DNA from: Syntrophomonas zehnderi OL-4
GTDB taxonomy: Bacteria > Bacillota > Syntrophomonadia > Syntrophomonadales > Syntrophomonadaceae
Direction of reading: 5' to 3'
Length of the DNA stretch: 64,000 nucleotides
Assembly: GCF_000983115.1 (NCBI RefSeq)
Contig: NZ_CGIH01000009.1
Location: 22,039 to 86,038, forward strand
Below the pieces are notes generated by a model. It did not search any database. It saw nothing but the letters and a program-made list of their open reading frames with translations, and was not told where the DNA came from. Within the stretch, counting starts at the first letter, position 1. Each line of letters opens with the position of its first letter. Position numbers and translations under genes: made by a program. Below, in pieces: positions 17,786-25,435 of the stretch.

Positions 17786-18052
17786 TTAAATCTTTAATTT
17801 CAGATTTTTCGTGGTAGGCCTTCCCGCACCTTCCCTTTTACCACCCCAACTAACTGCTGAAGCTATATTCTGGCTACGCCTAAAATTCCTTATATATTCG
17901 GAGTTAATATTAATACCCAGCTTGATAGAAAGTTCCTCTGCCACTTCCCAGTCACTTTTTGAAAGACTTAAATAACCTTTCGCATCCTCAGTTATGTACT
18001 CTTTAATAACAGATGCAAAAACTAACCGATTAACTTTAGTGGGTCTAGCCAC
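17786..18052 (-). CDS. helix-turn-helix protein with GGKREGAGRP motif, copy B (short)
   Basis: 88 residues, a tandem duplicate of the N-terminal half of the neighbouring 166-residue protein: MARPTKVNRLVF start, SLSKSDWEVAEELSIKLGI helix-turn-helix, GGKREGAGRP near the end. It stops after KNLKLKI and lacks the C-terminal domain, so it is either a truncated copy or a competitor of copy A. The genes are 20 bp apart and read from the same strand. Confidence 0.6.
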   Translation of the reverse strand: MARPTKVNRLVFASVIKEYITEDAKGYLSLSKSDWEVAEELSIKLGININSEYIRNFRRSQNIASAVSWGGKREGAGRPTTKNLKLKI

Positions 18053-18222
18053 CTTCTCCCCCCCTTTCTAGTTTTACCGTTTCGATATTTACTTATCTCT
18101 GGGCATACCGGGGGCCTTTCAGGGTTCCTAACTATAGCCCCCCTACCCGTTTACACGTATAGAAATTCGCGACTAAGAAGGAAAATATCTACATGAACAC
18201 GAATATAGCTTGAATATGCGTT

Positions 18223-18411
18223 TTAATCATCCAGCAATTCAGAAACAGACACACTTAACGCCTTCGCAATACGAACCAGCACATCTCTTGAAGGATTCGT
18301 TTTACGGCTTTTTTCTAATTCACATAAATATGTTTGGGATATACCGGCTGATTTGGCTAATTCACCTTGATTTAATCCCTTTGCCTTGCGTAGGGTTTTA
18401 ATCTTATTCAT
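18223..18411 (-). CDS. XRE-family transcriptional regulator (minimal)
   Basis: 62 residues, only an HTH_XRE domain: IKTLRKAKGLNQGELAKSAG, ISQTYLCELEKSRK, ending SVSELLDD. ATG 18411 has GGGGAGAGG upstream. It is a DNA-binding regulator without effector domain. It stands beside the first of three divergent XRE pairs but does not share their conserved tail. Confidence 0.85.
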   Translation of the reverse strand: MNKIKTLRKAKGLNQGELAKSAGISQTYLCELEKSRKTNPSRDVLVRIAKALSVSVSELLDD

Positions 18412-18483
18412 AGAACCTCTCCCCAGGATTAAAATTTGCGCAACTTGCAGATAATTGGTAATATTAGCTATGAGCGAAAAAGT

Positions 18484-18696
18484 CTATTTATCATGGTGCG
18501 AACCGTCAGTCTCAGCCAGCAACTCGCTGGCCGGGACGCCGAAGAATTGTTCGAGACGTTGTATTACCTCCCAGGAGGGATTGCGGCGACCCGTCTCAAC
18601 AGAACCATACATTCTACGACTAATATCTAAGCGATCAGCAACTTCTTGTTGGGTATAGCCTTTTTCGTTTCTAAGTTTGATTAAGTTTATTCTCAA
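18484..18696 (-). CDS. XRE-family regulator, minus-strand partner of switch 1
   Basis: 70 residues: HTH (LRNEKGYTQQEVADRLDISR) with ETGRRNPSWEVIQRLEQFFG and the tail VPASELLAE shared with the proteins at 20546 and 22045. It is transcribed away from the plus-strand XRE gene at 18792 across a 95-bp spacer holding two perfect GGCAC-N5-GTGCC sites. The layout is that of Cro/CI-type double regulators. Which of the two is the repressor cannot be told from sequence. Confidence 0.85.
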   Translation of the reverse strand: MRINLIKLRNEKGYTQQEVADRLDISRRMYGSVETGRRNPSWEVIQRLEQFFGVPASELLAETDGSHHDK

Positions 18697-18712
18697 AATA
18701 TATCAACCCTTT

Positions 18713-18764
18713 AGGCACTATTTGTGCCTTGTGTATTTTAAGTTTAAGGCACTTTTTGTGCCTT
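18713..18764. promoter_or_regulatory. operator pair of switch 1
   Basis: Two palindromes of the same type: AGGCAC-TATTT-GTGCCT at 18713-18729 and AAGGCAC-TTTTT-GTGCCTT at 18746-18764, centred about 34 bp apart between divergent XRE genes. Probable binding sites of one or both. Confidence 0.75.
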
Positions 18765-18791
18765 GTCAAGATTGTTATATTGGAGGCCTAA

Positions 18792-19010
18792 ATGGCTACA
18801 CTGGGTGAACGCTTACGCGAATTACGAAAAACAAAGAACTTAAAAAGAGAAGAATTAGCTGAAATACTTGGTCTAGGCCCTCGGATTATCACTTTTTACG
18901 AGACTAACGATAGAGATCCAAGCTTAAAAGTCTTATTAGCCCTGGCCGATTACTTTAACGTCTCCCTGGATTACCTGGTGGGCCGGTCGGATGATCCGGC
19001 CAGACATTGA
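18792..19010 (+). CDS. XRE-family regulator, plus-strand partner of switch 1
   Basis: 72 residues with HTH_XRE: LRELRKTKNLKREELAEILG, FYETNDRDPSLKVLLALADYF and the tail VSLDYLVGRSDDPARH. Gene and protein tail are nearly identical to those of the plus-strand regulator of switch 2. GGAGG precedes ATG 18792. Its last 40 bp overlap, tail to tail, the end of the minus-strand gene at 18971. Confidence 0.85.
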   Translation: MATLGERLRELRKTKNLKREELAEILGLGPRIITFYETNDRDPSLKVLLALADYFNVSLDYLVGRSDDPARH

Positions 19011-19678
19011 TCCCTTAATTGTTTAAACTCATTATCTGGTAGATGAAACCCGATAGCATTAATACCAACCTGAGTTTCCTTATCTAAAAAGGACAGGCCC
19101 GGGAGTGTAACAGTTACAGTTGGAACACGGTATGACCCACTAAAGGTATTAATAAAACCAACGTAATAGATTTCGTCATTAATAGATTCCAGTTCCATTC
19201 CCAGGACTTCAAATAATAAAAGCAGTTCTTGCTTAAGGAGCGCACCTGGCTGCTGTCCGGAACTCAACCATCTATAGCTAACGGGTATCATTTGTTGTTG
19301 TGATGAAGTAACAGCATCATATACAAACCCTTCCATGGTGTTTTCGTAAATTGAAGGAGGTTCTGGCGCATCTATTAAATGACGGACAATATCAACAGAT
19401 TCCTGATACCATTTTCTTTTACCAATTTCCCGTTCATGTAGGTTAAGCCATGCTTCACGTGTATTGTCATGTTCTAAGCGATTTTGTTTTGAATTTATAA
19501 TTGCGTGCCTAAACTGCTGGTCAGTTAAAAACCTATAAACATCTTGATGCGTATATTCAGGAATAATCTCGGCAAGCAGCTCAACTGCTCGACCTAACAT
19601 GATGGATGCATTAAGGCCAATGGCATAATATTTACCATAAAGATCAGGATGCTCATAAAATATAGGCTGAATTTTCAT
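18971..19678 (-). CDS. hypothetical protein, convergent with XRE gene
   Basis: 235 residues, soluble, no recognised family. Features: aromatic-rich N-terminus (FYEHPDLYGKYYAIGLNASI), a helical middle with VYRFLTDQQFRHAI, and beta-rich stretches later (YRVPTVTVTLPGLSF). The last residues (SSDRPTR) are encoded by the complement of the conserved XRE 3' end, so the native C-terminus was probably exchanged when the switch module was placed here. It starts 36 bp from the plus-strand gene at 19715, divergently. Confidence 0.6.
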   Translation of the reverse strand: MKIQPIFYEHPDLYGKYYAIGLNASIMLGRAVELLAEIIPEYTHQDVYRFLTDQQFRHAIINSKQNRLEHDNTREAWLNLHEREIGKRKWYQESVDIVRHLIDAPEPPSIYENTMEGFVYDAVTSSQQQMIPVSYRWLSSGQQPGALLKQELLLLFEVLGMELESINDEIYYVGFINTFSGSYRVPTVTVTLPGLSFLDKETQVGINAIGFHLPDNEFKQLRDQCLAGSSDRPTR

Positions 19679-19714
19679 TTGTTAAACGCTCCTCTCTTGA
19701 TAAGGGGGTAAAGT

Positions 19715-20545
19715 ATGCAAAATGCTCGTTTACCGGATGGTTCTATAATTAACCCTAAAGAATATATCCCTGGAATTCATGATGGGAACTTACGCTGTCC
19801 CTATTGTGGCGCTAAAGTAATTTTTGTCAGCACTAATACCACAAGGGAGCCTTTTTTAAAAACTACTGGTAAGTCTACCGAATCTAAACATCTGGATAAT
19901 TGTCCACAGAAACGTAATGTAGAAGTTTTCAATTCCATAAAGCAAATAAGGAACTATCATCCTGACCCAACTAGGCCAAGTACCGGTCAACACGTTTTAC
20001 ATTTGGAGTTGGGAGACTTATATCATGAAAGAAAAGCTAATACCAGCATACCGGAAATTGGCTGGGATCATCCCAAGAAACAGCTAGACTATGCCAATCA
20101 GTATCCTGATAAAAAGAATGAACTCCCTGACAGAGCAAGAACCCTTAAAGCTTTAGCTAGGTATATAAAGAACTCAGAAGCAGTACTTGCTTCTACAATA
20201 GTAAAATTTAATGGAGCCTTTTATCCAATTAGCGAGATTGTTATAGATCAAAATATGGCTCATGATATAGCTCTAACCGGAAACGAGCTGGAACGTTTTA
20301 TATATGGGACTGTATTTTCAGTAGTACGATTAGAAAAAGTAATGTATATAAATTTCGACCAGCAAGACGGTGCTCTTCCATTTACTATTGTGGTTTTTCA
20401 AAAAAGTTTTAAAAAATTTACATATACTAAAGAAAAACTCGAAGGTAAGAACGTTTTGGTTCGAGGAATAATCCGATTTAATTCAAGGACAAATCAAACA
20501 GAAACGACTGTTTGGTCAAACTCTCAGCTTGAATGGGTTAAATAA
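19715..20545 (+). CDS. hypothetical protein with CoiA-like zinc finger
   Basis: 276 residues. The N-terminus carries CPYCGAKVIFVS and later HLDNCPQKR: a Cys/His zinc-finger-like module in the arrangement seen at the start of CoiA-like proteins (two Cys, a basic patch, His-x-x-x-Cys). A middle helical region is followed by a beta-rich C-terminus (GKNVLVRGIIRFNSRT). The nuclease domain of CoiA is not apparent. Cargo of switch 1; its stop codon lies next to that of the switch 2 minus-strand regulator. Function unknown. Confidence 0.55.
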   Translation: MQNARLPDGSIINPKEYIPGIHDGNLRCPYCGAKVIFVSTNTTREPFLKTTGKSTESKHLDNCPQKRNVEVFNSIKQIRNYHPDPTRPSTGQHVLHLELGDLYHERKANTSIPEIGWDHPKKQLDYANQYPDKKNELPDRARTLKALARYIKNSEAVLASTIVKFNGAFYPISEIVIDQNMAHDIALTGNELERFIYGTVFSVVRLEKVMYINFDQQDGALPFTIVVFQKSFKKFTYTKEKLEGKNVLVRGIIRFNSRTNQTETTVWSNSQLEWVK

Positions 20546-20752
20546 TTAAACCGGCTCTTCTTCCCCCTCAGCCAGCAACTCACTGGCCGGGACGCCGAAG
20601 AAGTTTTCAAGACGCTGGGCTACTGTCCATGATGGGTTGCTTTTATTGCGTTCAATGTCACAATAATTCCGTTGGCTTATACCAATATAAGTTGCAACCT
20701 CTTGTTGAGTTAATTGTCGTTTAAGACGGGCTTCTTTTAATCTATATCTCAT
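20546..20752 (-). CDS. XRE-family regulator, minus-strand partner of switch 2
   Basis: 68 residues: LKEARLKRQLTQQEVATYIG HTH, DIERNKSNPSWTVAQRLENF, tail FGVPASELLAE. Closest relative in the window is the switch 1 partner at 18484, with different recognition-helix residues (SQRNYCDIE versus SRRMYGSVE), which fits a different operator. Divergent from the gene at 20848 across 95 bp. Confidence 0.85.
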   Translation of the reverse strand: MRYRLKEARLKRQLTQQEVATYIGISQRNYCDIERNKSNPSWTVAQRLENFFGVPASELLAEGEEEPV

Positions 20753-20768
20753 TATTAATACCTCACGC

Positions 20769-20822
20769 TTAGCGACTGTGTCACTAAGCCTAAATATAGT
20801 TTATAGCGATTTTGTCGCTAAG
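20769..20822. promoter_or_regulatory. operator pair of switch 2
   Basis: Palindromes TTAGCGAC-TGT-GTCACTAA (20769-20787) and TAGCGA-TTTTG-TCGCTA (20804-20820). Half-sites TTAGCGA/TCGCTAA differ from the GGCAC sites of switch 1. Confidence 0.72.
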
Positions 20823-20847
20823 TCAATATTGATTTAGGAGGATTACT

Positions 20848-21066
20848 TTGGCTAGTTTTCAAGAACGGCTAAAAACAATTCGTAAAGAAAAGAAACTTTC
20901 TCAAACGAAACTTGCCGATGGTATCTGTGTTAGCCAAAGAGTAATATCTGATTTTGAAAATGGTACCGGCTTTCCCAGTTTCAGGGTCTTGTTAGCCCTG
21001 GCCGATTACTTTGACGTCTCCCTGGACTACCTGGTGGGCCGCTCAGACGACCCGACCCGGCGGTAA
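20848..21066 (+). CDS. XRE-family regulator, plus-strand partner of switch 2
   Basis: 72 residues: LKTIRKEKKLSQTKLADGIC HTH, FENGTGFPSFRVLLALADYF, tail VSLDYLVGRSDDPTRR. It starts at a TTG (20848) with GGAGG in front. About 65 bp at its 3' end are almost identical to the corresponding part of switch 1 although the N-terminal halves differ. It overlaps the convergent gene at 21027 by 40 bp, just as in switch 1. Confidence 0.85.
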   Translation: MASFQERLKTIRKEKKLSQTKLADGICVSQRVISDFENGTGFPSFRVLLALADYFDVSLDYLVGRSDDPTRR

Positions 21067-21371
21067 AGTTTGCATATTACGATATGGGCTATATAACAAA
21101 TAACTGGCAATAAGAAATATAGAACAAAAATTGCTACGCCTAAAATTCCTGGTAGTGAGCACAGTATTCTCAGATAATAATATTGTTCTATTAAACCCTT
21201 GGGATACACCAAAAACTCAATAATAACTGCAACACCGCAAATTCCAATAAGTTCTGATAATAAAAGGAAGTCTATAGAAGGGGGGAGAACACCATCCCTA
21301 ACTATGTCGTGTATATACTTTTTGTAATCATAAGTTGTCTCGTATATCTTTTTACATATAATGTTTCTCAC
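21027..21371 (-). CDS. small membrane protein, convergent with XRE gene
   Basis: 114 residues. Two or three membrane helices: about 38-60, 68-88 (SLPGILGVAIFVLYFLLPV) and on to 100. The end (GSSERPTR) is again read from the complement of the conserved XRE tail. At the 5' side it overlaps by 63 bp the start of the divergent methyltransferase frame, so one of the two starts is probably further in. No family recognised. Confidence 0.45.
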   Translation of the reverse strand: MRNIICKKIYETTYDYKKYIHDIVRDGVLPPSIDFLLLSELIGICGVAVIIEFLVYPKGLIEQYYYLRILCSLPGILGVAIFVLYFLLPVICYIAHIVICKLYRRVGSSERPTR

Positions 21372-21986
21372 TTATTCATCCCCTTTTTAGTGTTTATACT
21401 TATTATTCTTGTCCCGAAATGGAAGTCTGTTTACTCAGGTGCTAAAAAGCCTGGTTTAAAGAAAGACCCGTTATATATAACTGTTTTAAGTATTATCATG
21501 CCAATTGCATTAGGTATAACGTTATTCCTACCGATGCTCTGTCCAGAGTATCGACCAGAGTATAAATACTTACAGATATTACTGATGATCCTCGCTACTC
21601 TAGGTTTATTACTGTGGAGACAATCAATGGACTATATGGGTTCTTTGTTTGCCGATGGTATTTATGAATCTGAAATGTTAATAACTAATGGGCCATTTTC
21701 TTTGGTCAGGAACCCAATATATAGTTCATATATAATTTTATTCCCGTCTTTAGGCATTTACGGTTTCACGATAGTCCAAGATAAATACATTATTATACAA
21801 CTAATTGCGTTATTATTGTTTATTTGCTTAGGATATATCTTATTAAACTATCGAATAACCCTCGAAGAAAAGGTTCTTTCCTATTTTGGTGCGGAATATG
21901 CCCGGTATAAAGCGGAAACACCACGGCTATTGCCAACATTAACAAGCATAATTGGTTTTATGAAGCAACCTTTTAAAATTACATAG
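21309..21986 (+). CDS. isoprenylcysteine carboxyl methyltransferase-family membrane protein
   Basis: 225 residues, polytopic (helices near 1-35, 52-75, 85-100, 140-190). The C-terminal half has the ICMT/PEMT pattern: LITNGPFSLVRNPIYSSYI (nucleotide/SAM-binding RNPIY motif), then LEEKVLSYFGAEYARYKAETPRLLP. Such bacterial proteins methylate small lipophilic or phospholipid substrates at the membrane; the substrate here is unknown. GTG at 21309 lacks a good ribosome site, so the exact start is doubtful. Cargo of switch 2. Confidence 0.75.
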   Translation: MYILFVIISCLVYLFTYNVSHLFIPFLVFILIILVPKWKSVYSGAKKPGLKKDPLYITVLSIIMPIALGITLFLPMLCPEYRPEYKYLQILLMILATLGLLLWRQSMDYMGSLFADGIYESEMLITNGPFSLVRNPIYSSYIILFPSLGIYGFTIVQDKYIIIQLIALLLFICLGYILLNYRITLEEKVLSYFGAEYARYKAETPRLLPTLTSIIGFMKQPFKIT

Positions 21987-22044
21987 GAATTACTAAATTA
22001 GTGGGAGTGCGATGTAAGCTGCGATGATTGTTATGATAGTTATT

Positions 22045-22251
22045 TTATTTTTTCTCGTCCCCCTCAGCCAGCAGTTCACTGGCCGGGATGCCGAAGAAGC
22101 GTTCTAATTTAAAAGCAACATCGATAGAGCATTTACAACGGCAATTTTCCAGTTGGGTTATCATACCACTGCTTACTCCGATTATATCGGCCAATTTACG
22201 GGTACTGATATTGGCCTGTTTTCGAGCCTGTATAAGGTTATAACGTTTCAT
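22045..22251 (-). CDS. XRE-family regulator, minus-strand partner of switch 3
   Basis: 68 residues: YNLIQARKQANISTRKLADI HTH with GVSSGMITQLENCRCKCS, tail FFGIPASELLAEGDEKK. It contains a Cys-x-Cys in the recognition segment, unlike the other two. Divergent from the gene at 22336 over an 84-bp spacer. Confidence 0.85.
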   Translation of the reverse strand: MKRYNLIQARKQANISTRKLADIIGVSSGMITQLENCRCKCSIDVAFKLERFFGIPASELLAEGDEKK

Positions 22252-22269
22252 TAAAACTACCTCGCATTT

Positions 22270-22317
22270 GCTTAGCGTTGCTTTGCGTTTACTAAATTGT
22301 AATGCTTAGTGTTACTT
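22270..22317. promoter_or_regulatory. operator pair of switch 3
   Basis: Direct repeats GCTTAGCGTTGCTT (22270-22283) and GCTTAGTGTTACTT (22304-22317), 34 bp apart. Sequence differs from switches 1 and 2, spacing is the same. Confidence 0.65.
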
Positions 22318-22335
22318 ACCGTCAAGGAGTTTTTT

Positions 22336-22821
22336 ATGTTCGATAGAGAAAAATTTGCTTCAAGATTAAGGGTATTAAGAAGTGAACAGAGTATATCTAC
22401 ACGAAAACTCGGCAAGGAGATAAATATAAGTTCATCAGCGATAACCCAATTTGAAAAAGGTACATCTTTGCCCGCTCTGGACACCTTGACCTCACTTGCT
22501 AATTTCTTTGAAGTGAGCACTGATTATCTGCTGGGCATCACAGATAACCCCAGCCCCCTTCCCGATGTAGGTAAGAGCACCTTTACCTTAGCTGAATTGC
22601 CTGGGGAGGATTACTACTTTTCCGGTAATACAAATGAAAACAATGAAAATAAACCTAATAAGGATGAGTTGAGGAAATTAACGGAAGGATTAGATGATGA
22701 GTCAGTGGCAGAGTTGAAAAAATATGCTGAATACCTGAGGATAAGGCAGACGTTGGACAGCGGGAGCGACGAAAGCTCCGCTGGATCGGATATAAACGAT
22801 AATGCACGAGGGGTAAAATAA
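22336..22821 (+). CDS. XRE-family regulator with C-terminal tail, switch 3
   Basis: 161 residues from ATG 22336, which has AAGGAG 7 bp upstream (the frame opens earlier at 22309). HTH: FASRLRVLRSEQSISTRKLG and FEKGTSLPALDTLTSLANFF with VSTDYLLGITDNPSP. The added C-terminal part has an acidic linker and a helical tail (DELRKLTEGLDDESVAELKK, YAEYLRIRQ) that may mediate oligomerisation. A decayed second copy of this tail lies at 23570-23715. It is probably the main repressor of this switch. Confidence 0.85.
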   Translation: MFDREKFASRLRVLRSEQSISTRKLGKEINISSSAITQFEKGTSLPALDTLTSLANFFEVSTDYLLGITDNPSPLPDVGKSTFTLAELPGEDYYFSGNTNENNENKPNKDELRKLTEGLDDESVAELKKYAEYLRIRQTLDSGSDESSAGSDINDNARGVK

Positions 22822-22882
22822 TCTGAATAATAAGATAAATAATGTAATTATGTACCCCTCCCAATAAAGGGGGGCAAATAAA

Positions 22883-23494
22883 TTGACATTATATTTAAAC
22901 GTTCCTTATTCAGAAAAAGATGAAGCGAAAACACTAGGGGCTAAATGGAATCCAGAGTTAAGAATGTGGTATGTTGAAAACAAATATGATTATTATAAGT
23001 TTGCGAAATGGCGTAAATTCTCTAATACAAGTGTGATTATTTGTGACTATCTACTAATCGTTAAAAGTAAACGCTCTTGTTTTCGATGCCAAACCGAAAC
23101 CCCAGTTATTTCATTAGCAACCGGCAATTATGTGCCAATAGAGAATCCGAAAGTCAATCAGGACAAAATTATTTTAATTGATGCGCCTAAGAATATGCCC
23201 GATCCTTTACATTTTTACCTTAAAAAGGCATTTAATTTTTATTATGGGTTTTCAAATTTTATCCAGGATTGGTATTTCGCAAATCACTGTGTGCACTGCG
23301 GTAATAATTACTTATATGAGGAACCAAGTGGCCCGTTTTATTTTTATCCGAAATCAAAGATAAAAGATTTGTCTTTCTACAGCATAAAACTCCAGAGTGA
23401 TCTGGAGCTTAGTGGTTTTTTAACCTTTGGTAATACCGGAACTATACTTAAAAGTGAATGTTCCGAGTTTATTGAATTAGACGTTAAAATCTAA
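22883..23494 (+). CDS. DUF5710-like domain protein
   Basis: 203 residues starting at TTG with GGGGGG upstream. The first 45 residues (LYLNVPYSEKDEAKTLGAKW followed by NPELRMWYV) are the short DUF5710 module found in proteins of mobile elements, where Lys/Gly/Ala-rich KxLGAKW precedes an aromatic strand. The rest shows CFRCQTETPV and HCVHCGNNY, a likely Cys4 zinc site. Cytoplasmic. Cargo downstream of the switch 3 regulator; function unknown. Confidence 0.6.
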   Translation: MTLYLNVPYSEKDEAKTLGAKWNPELRMWYVENKYDYYKFAKWRKFSNTSVIICDYLLIVKSKRSCFRCQTETPVISLATGNYVPIENPKVNQDKIILIDAPKNMPDPLHFYLKKAFNFYYGFSNFIQDWYFANHCVHCGNNYLYEEPSGPFYFYPKSKIKDLSFYSIKLQSDLELSGFLTFGNTGTILKSECSEFIELDVKI

Positions 23495-23569
23495 ACAAAA
23501 TAATGACCACCATTTAAGTATTGCCCTGGACAAAAAAAGAAGACCAGACTGATCAGCAACCTGGTCGTA

Positions 23570-23715
23570 GTAAAATAAATGATTTAATAGGGAGTTTGGA
23601 TGAGGAATCTATGGGATAGTTACATAAATTTATTAGGTATCTGCAAGCTCGGCAGAGCTTGTCGCCCGGGAGCGACGAAAGCTCCGCTGGATTGGATGGA
23701 AGAAGGGCTAAGTAA
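23570..23715 (+). pseudogene. decayed copy of XRE regulator C-terminal tail
   Basis: Read in one frame this gives INDLIGSLDEESMG, a TAG stop, LHKFIRYLQARQSLSPG and then SDESSAG. That matches the tail of the switch 3 regulator (LRKLTEGLDDESVAELKKYAEYLRIRQ.., SDESSAG). The stretch GGGAGCGACGAAAGCTCCGC is identical in both. The HTH part is absent, so this is a leftover of a lost fourth switch or of a duplication. Confidence 0.65.
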
Positions 23716-23770
23716 AATTTAGATAATACTTAGTCACTAATTAAGCAAATTCACATAAAGGAGTGTAACT

Positions 23771-24127
23771 GTGAACAATAACATGAGCTTCGAAAGTCAA
23801 ACTGCCCAATCTTCTGTCAATATGGTATTCTGCAGATCATGCGGTAGCCAGATTAGACAAGAGGCAGAAATCTGTCCCCGTTGTGGTGTTAGACAATTGC
23901 CTCCACCAACAGAAACTCTCGGTGATAAAAATCGAATCGCAGCTGGCGTACTTGCTCTGTTACTGGGTGGCCTTGGGGTACATAAGTTTTATATGGGGCA
24001 AGTGGGTAAAGGGATTTTGTATTTATTATTCGTGTGGACTTTTATTCCATCTATTTTGGCCCTGATTGAAGGTATCTGTATATTGGTTGAAACAGATGCT
24101 AAATTTGCACGCAGATTGAACGCCTAA
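23771..24127 (+). CDS. TM2-domain membrane protein with zinc ribbon
   Basis: 118 residues: zinc ribbon FCRSCGSQIRQEAEICPRCG (20-39), then a TM2 domain (about 55-108) of two helices with the signature ALLLGGLGVHKFYMGQVGKG. TM2 proteins of this form are common small membrane proteins of unknown function. Near-consensus ribosome site (AAGGAGTG) before the GTG start. Last gene of the plus-strand cargo run. Confidence 0.88.
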   Translation: MNNNMSFESQTAQSSVNMVFCRSCGSQIRQEAEICPRCGVRQLPPPTETLGDKNRIAAGVLALLLGGLGVHKFYMGQVGKGILYLLFVWTFIPSILALIEGICILVETDAKFARRLNA

Positions 24128-24170
24128 CGGCTGCTTTATAATCAGCTGCGCTCTCTGTTTGTGACATACT

Positions 24171-24190
24171 CCCCGGAATGAATTCCGGGG
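24171..24190 (+). terminator. hairpin after TM2 gene
   Basis: CCCCGGAAT / ATTCCGGGG stem followed by a short CTTT; likely terminates the plus-strand run. Confidence 0.55.
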
Positions 24191-24211
24191 CTTTCCCGCA
24201 CGTGTTTTATA

Positions 24212-24238
24212 AAAAACCCGGAGCGAAAACGCCCCGGG
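24212..24238 (-). terminator. terminator of the gene at 24249
   Basis: CCCGG..CCGGG hairpin with six Ts on the minus strand, directly after the stop at 24249. Confidence 0.7.
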
Positions 24239-24248
24239 AATATTGTGG

Positions 24249-24674
24249 TTAATCGTTTTGTTGACAAATCCGGTTGGCAAGTAGTTCAATTTTATGTAGC
24301 CGGGGCATTAACCGTCTGGCCGTATGACCCTCGACCTCCACCAGGGTAGCATCCAGCTCTAGATCCCTGAGTCCTTCGAGAAAGGCCTGGACAGCTTGCG
24401 AGGCATCCTCGCCAGTTTTTAAAGCCTGATCGCGTACATTTAAAGCCGCGTCGAGCTTCCTATACTCACCGCGCGCGGCCGCGAACGGATTAAAATCCTC
24501 TAGCCGCCTGGCTTCCTCCCGGCGTCGCATATCCTCCATCGCCCACCAGTTGTTGATTCCTATTACCAGGAGATCTTTGGCCGCCTGCTCCGGGCTGATT
24601 CCCAGGACTTCCGCTCTGCTTTTGATTGCCTCTTGGGCAATCTCCAGCTCTTCCGTATTAAGCTTAATTTCCAT
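24249..24674 (-). CDS. hypothetical helical protein
   Basis: 141 residues from ATG 24674 (GGGGGAAAC upstream); the frame stays open to 24809 and a TTG at 24788 behind GGGGGAG would give 179. The shorter form starts MEIKLNTEELEIAQEAIKSR and is strongly helical and charged throughout (MRRREEARRLEDFNPFAAAR, QALKTGEDASQAVQAF), without membrane segment. It may be a small regulator or antitoxin-like protein; no family recognised. It lies downstream of the RadC-like gene on the minus strand. Confidence 0.55.
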   Translation of the reverse strand: MEIKLNTEELEIAQEAIKSRAEVLGISPEQAAKDLLVIGINNWWAMEDMRRREEARRLEDFNPFAAARGEYRKLDAALNVRDQALKTGEDASQAVQAFLEGLRDLELDATLVEVEGHTARRLMPRLHKIELLANRICQQND

Positions 24675-24834
24675 GCTTGTTTCCCCCTTGTATGATATTT
24701 TTAACATCTGACCCAATTTCGCACCTGGGCTAATCTCTTTTCCAGGCCAGAGTTCCACACCGTAAGAACCAGTAATCCCTATACGCAAAATAACTCCCCC
24801 TTTCATCATTAAAAGCCGCTTTGATAATCACGTA

Positions 24835-25350
24835 TCACATTAAGCCCATTTCTGTAAGGCTCGCATAACATCCAGTGGCACCCACAATAACGTGGTCAAG
24901 GACTTCAATTCCTAGTAGATCTCCAGCCTCTTTCATTCTGCGGGTTATATCTATATCCTCTCGGCTAGGGGTAGGATCACCGCTGGGATGATTGTGTACC
25001 AAAATAACACTGGCAGCACTACCTAAAATTGCCACCTTAAAGACCTCACGAGCATGGACAATAGAACTGCTTAAACCACCGACACTTACAACATTGGCGG
25101 CATTTACATGTCCCTTCCGATCCAAATAAAGGCATATAAAGTGCTCCCTATCGCAGTTTTCCAAATCGAAATGTTCTTGCATCATCCGATATACGTTTTG
25201 TGGGGAACAGATTCCCTCACTGCTTACATACCACGGGCCTGACTCGCGCACTAAACGCGTGGTTACCCAGTAAAAACATTTTTCTGCCCCTGTTTTTGTA
25301 ACCGCAGGCATATCTCCGCCATAAAATAAATTACTCTCTTTTATATTCAT
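24835..25350 (-). CDS. RadC-family JAB-domain protein
   Basis: 171 residues. The JAMM/MPN+ metalloprotease-like motif is complete: a conserved Glu region (REHFICLYLD), HNHPSGDPTPSREDID (His-x-His-x7-Ser-x2-Asp) near 118-133, and LDHVIVG. The helix-hairpin-helix domain of chromosomal RadC is missing, as usual in mobile-element versions. These proteins are common in ICEs and prophages next to SSB and other DNA-processing genes; their biochemical role is unresolved. Confidence 0.88.
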   Translation of the reverse strand: MNIKESNLFYGGDMPAVTKTGAEKCFYWVTTRLVRESGPWYVSSEGICSPQNVYRMMQEHFDLENCDREHFICLYLDRKGHVNAANVVSVGGLSSSIVHAREVFKVAILGSAASVILVHNHPSGDPTPSREDIDITRRMKEAGDLLGIEVLDHVIVGATGCYASLTEMGLM

Positions 25351-25435
25351 ACAATCGGGACGGGCTTTTTGTTAGCCCGTCCCATTCCTCCCTTCGCGGT
25401 AAAAATAGGATCCGGGCTAACGCCCAATTATTAAA

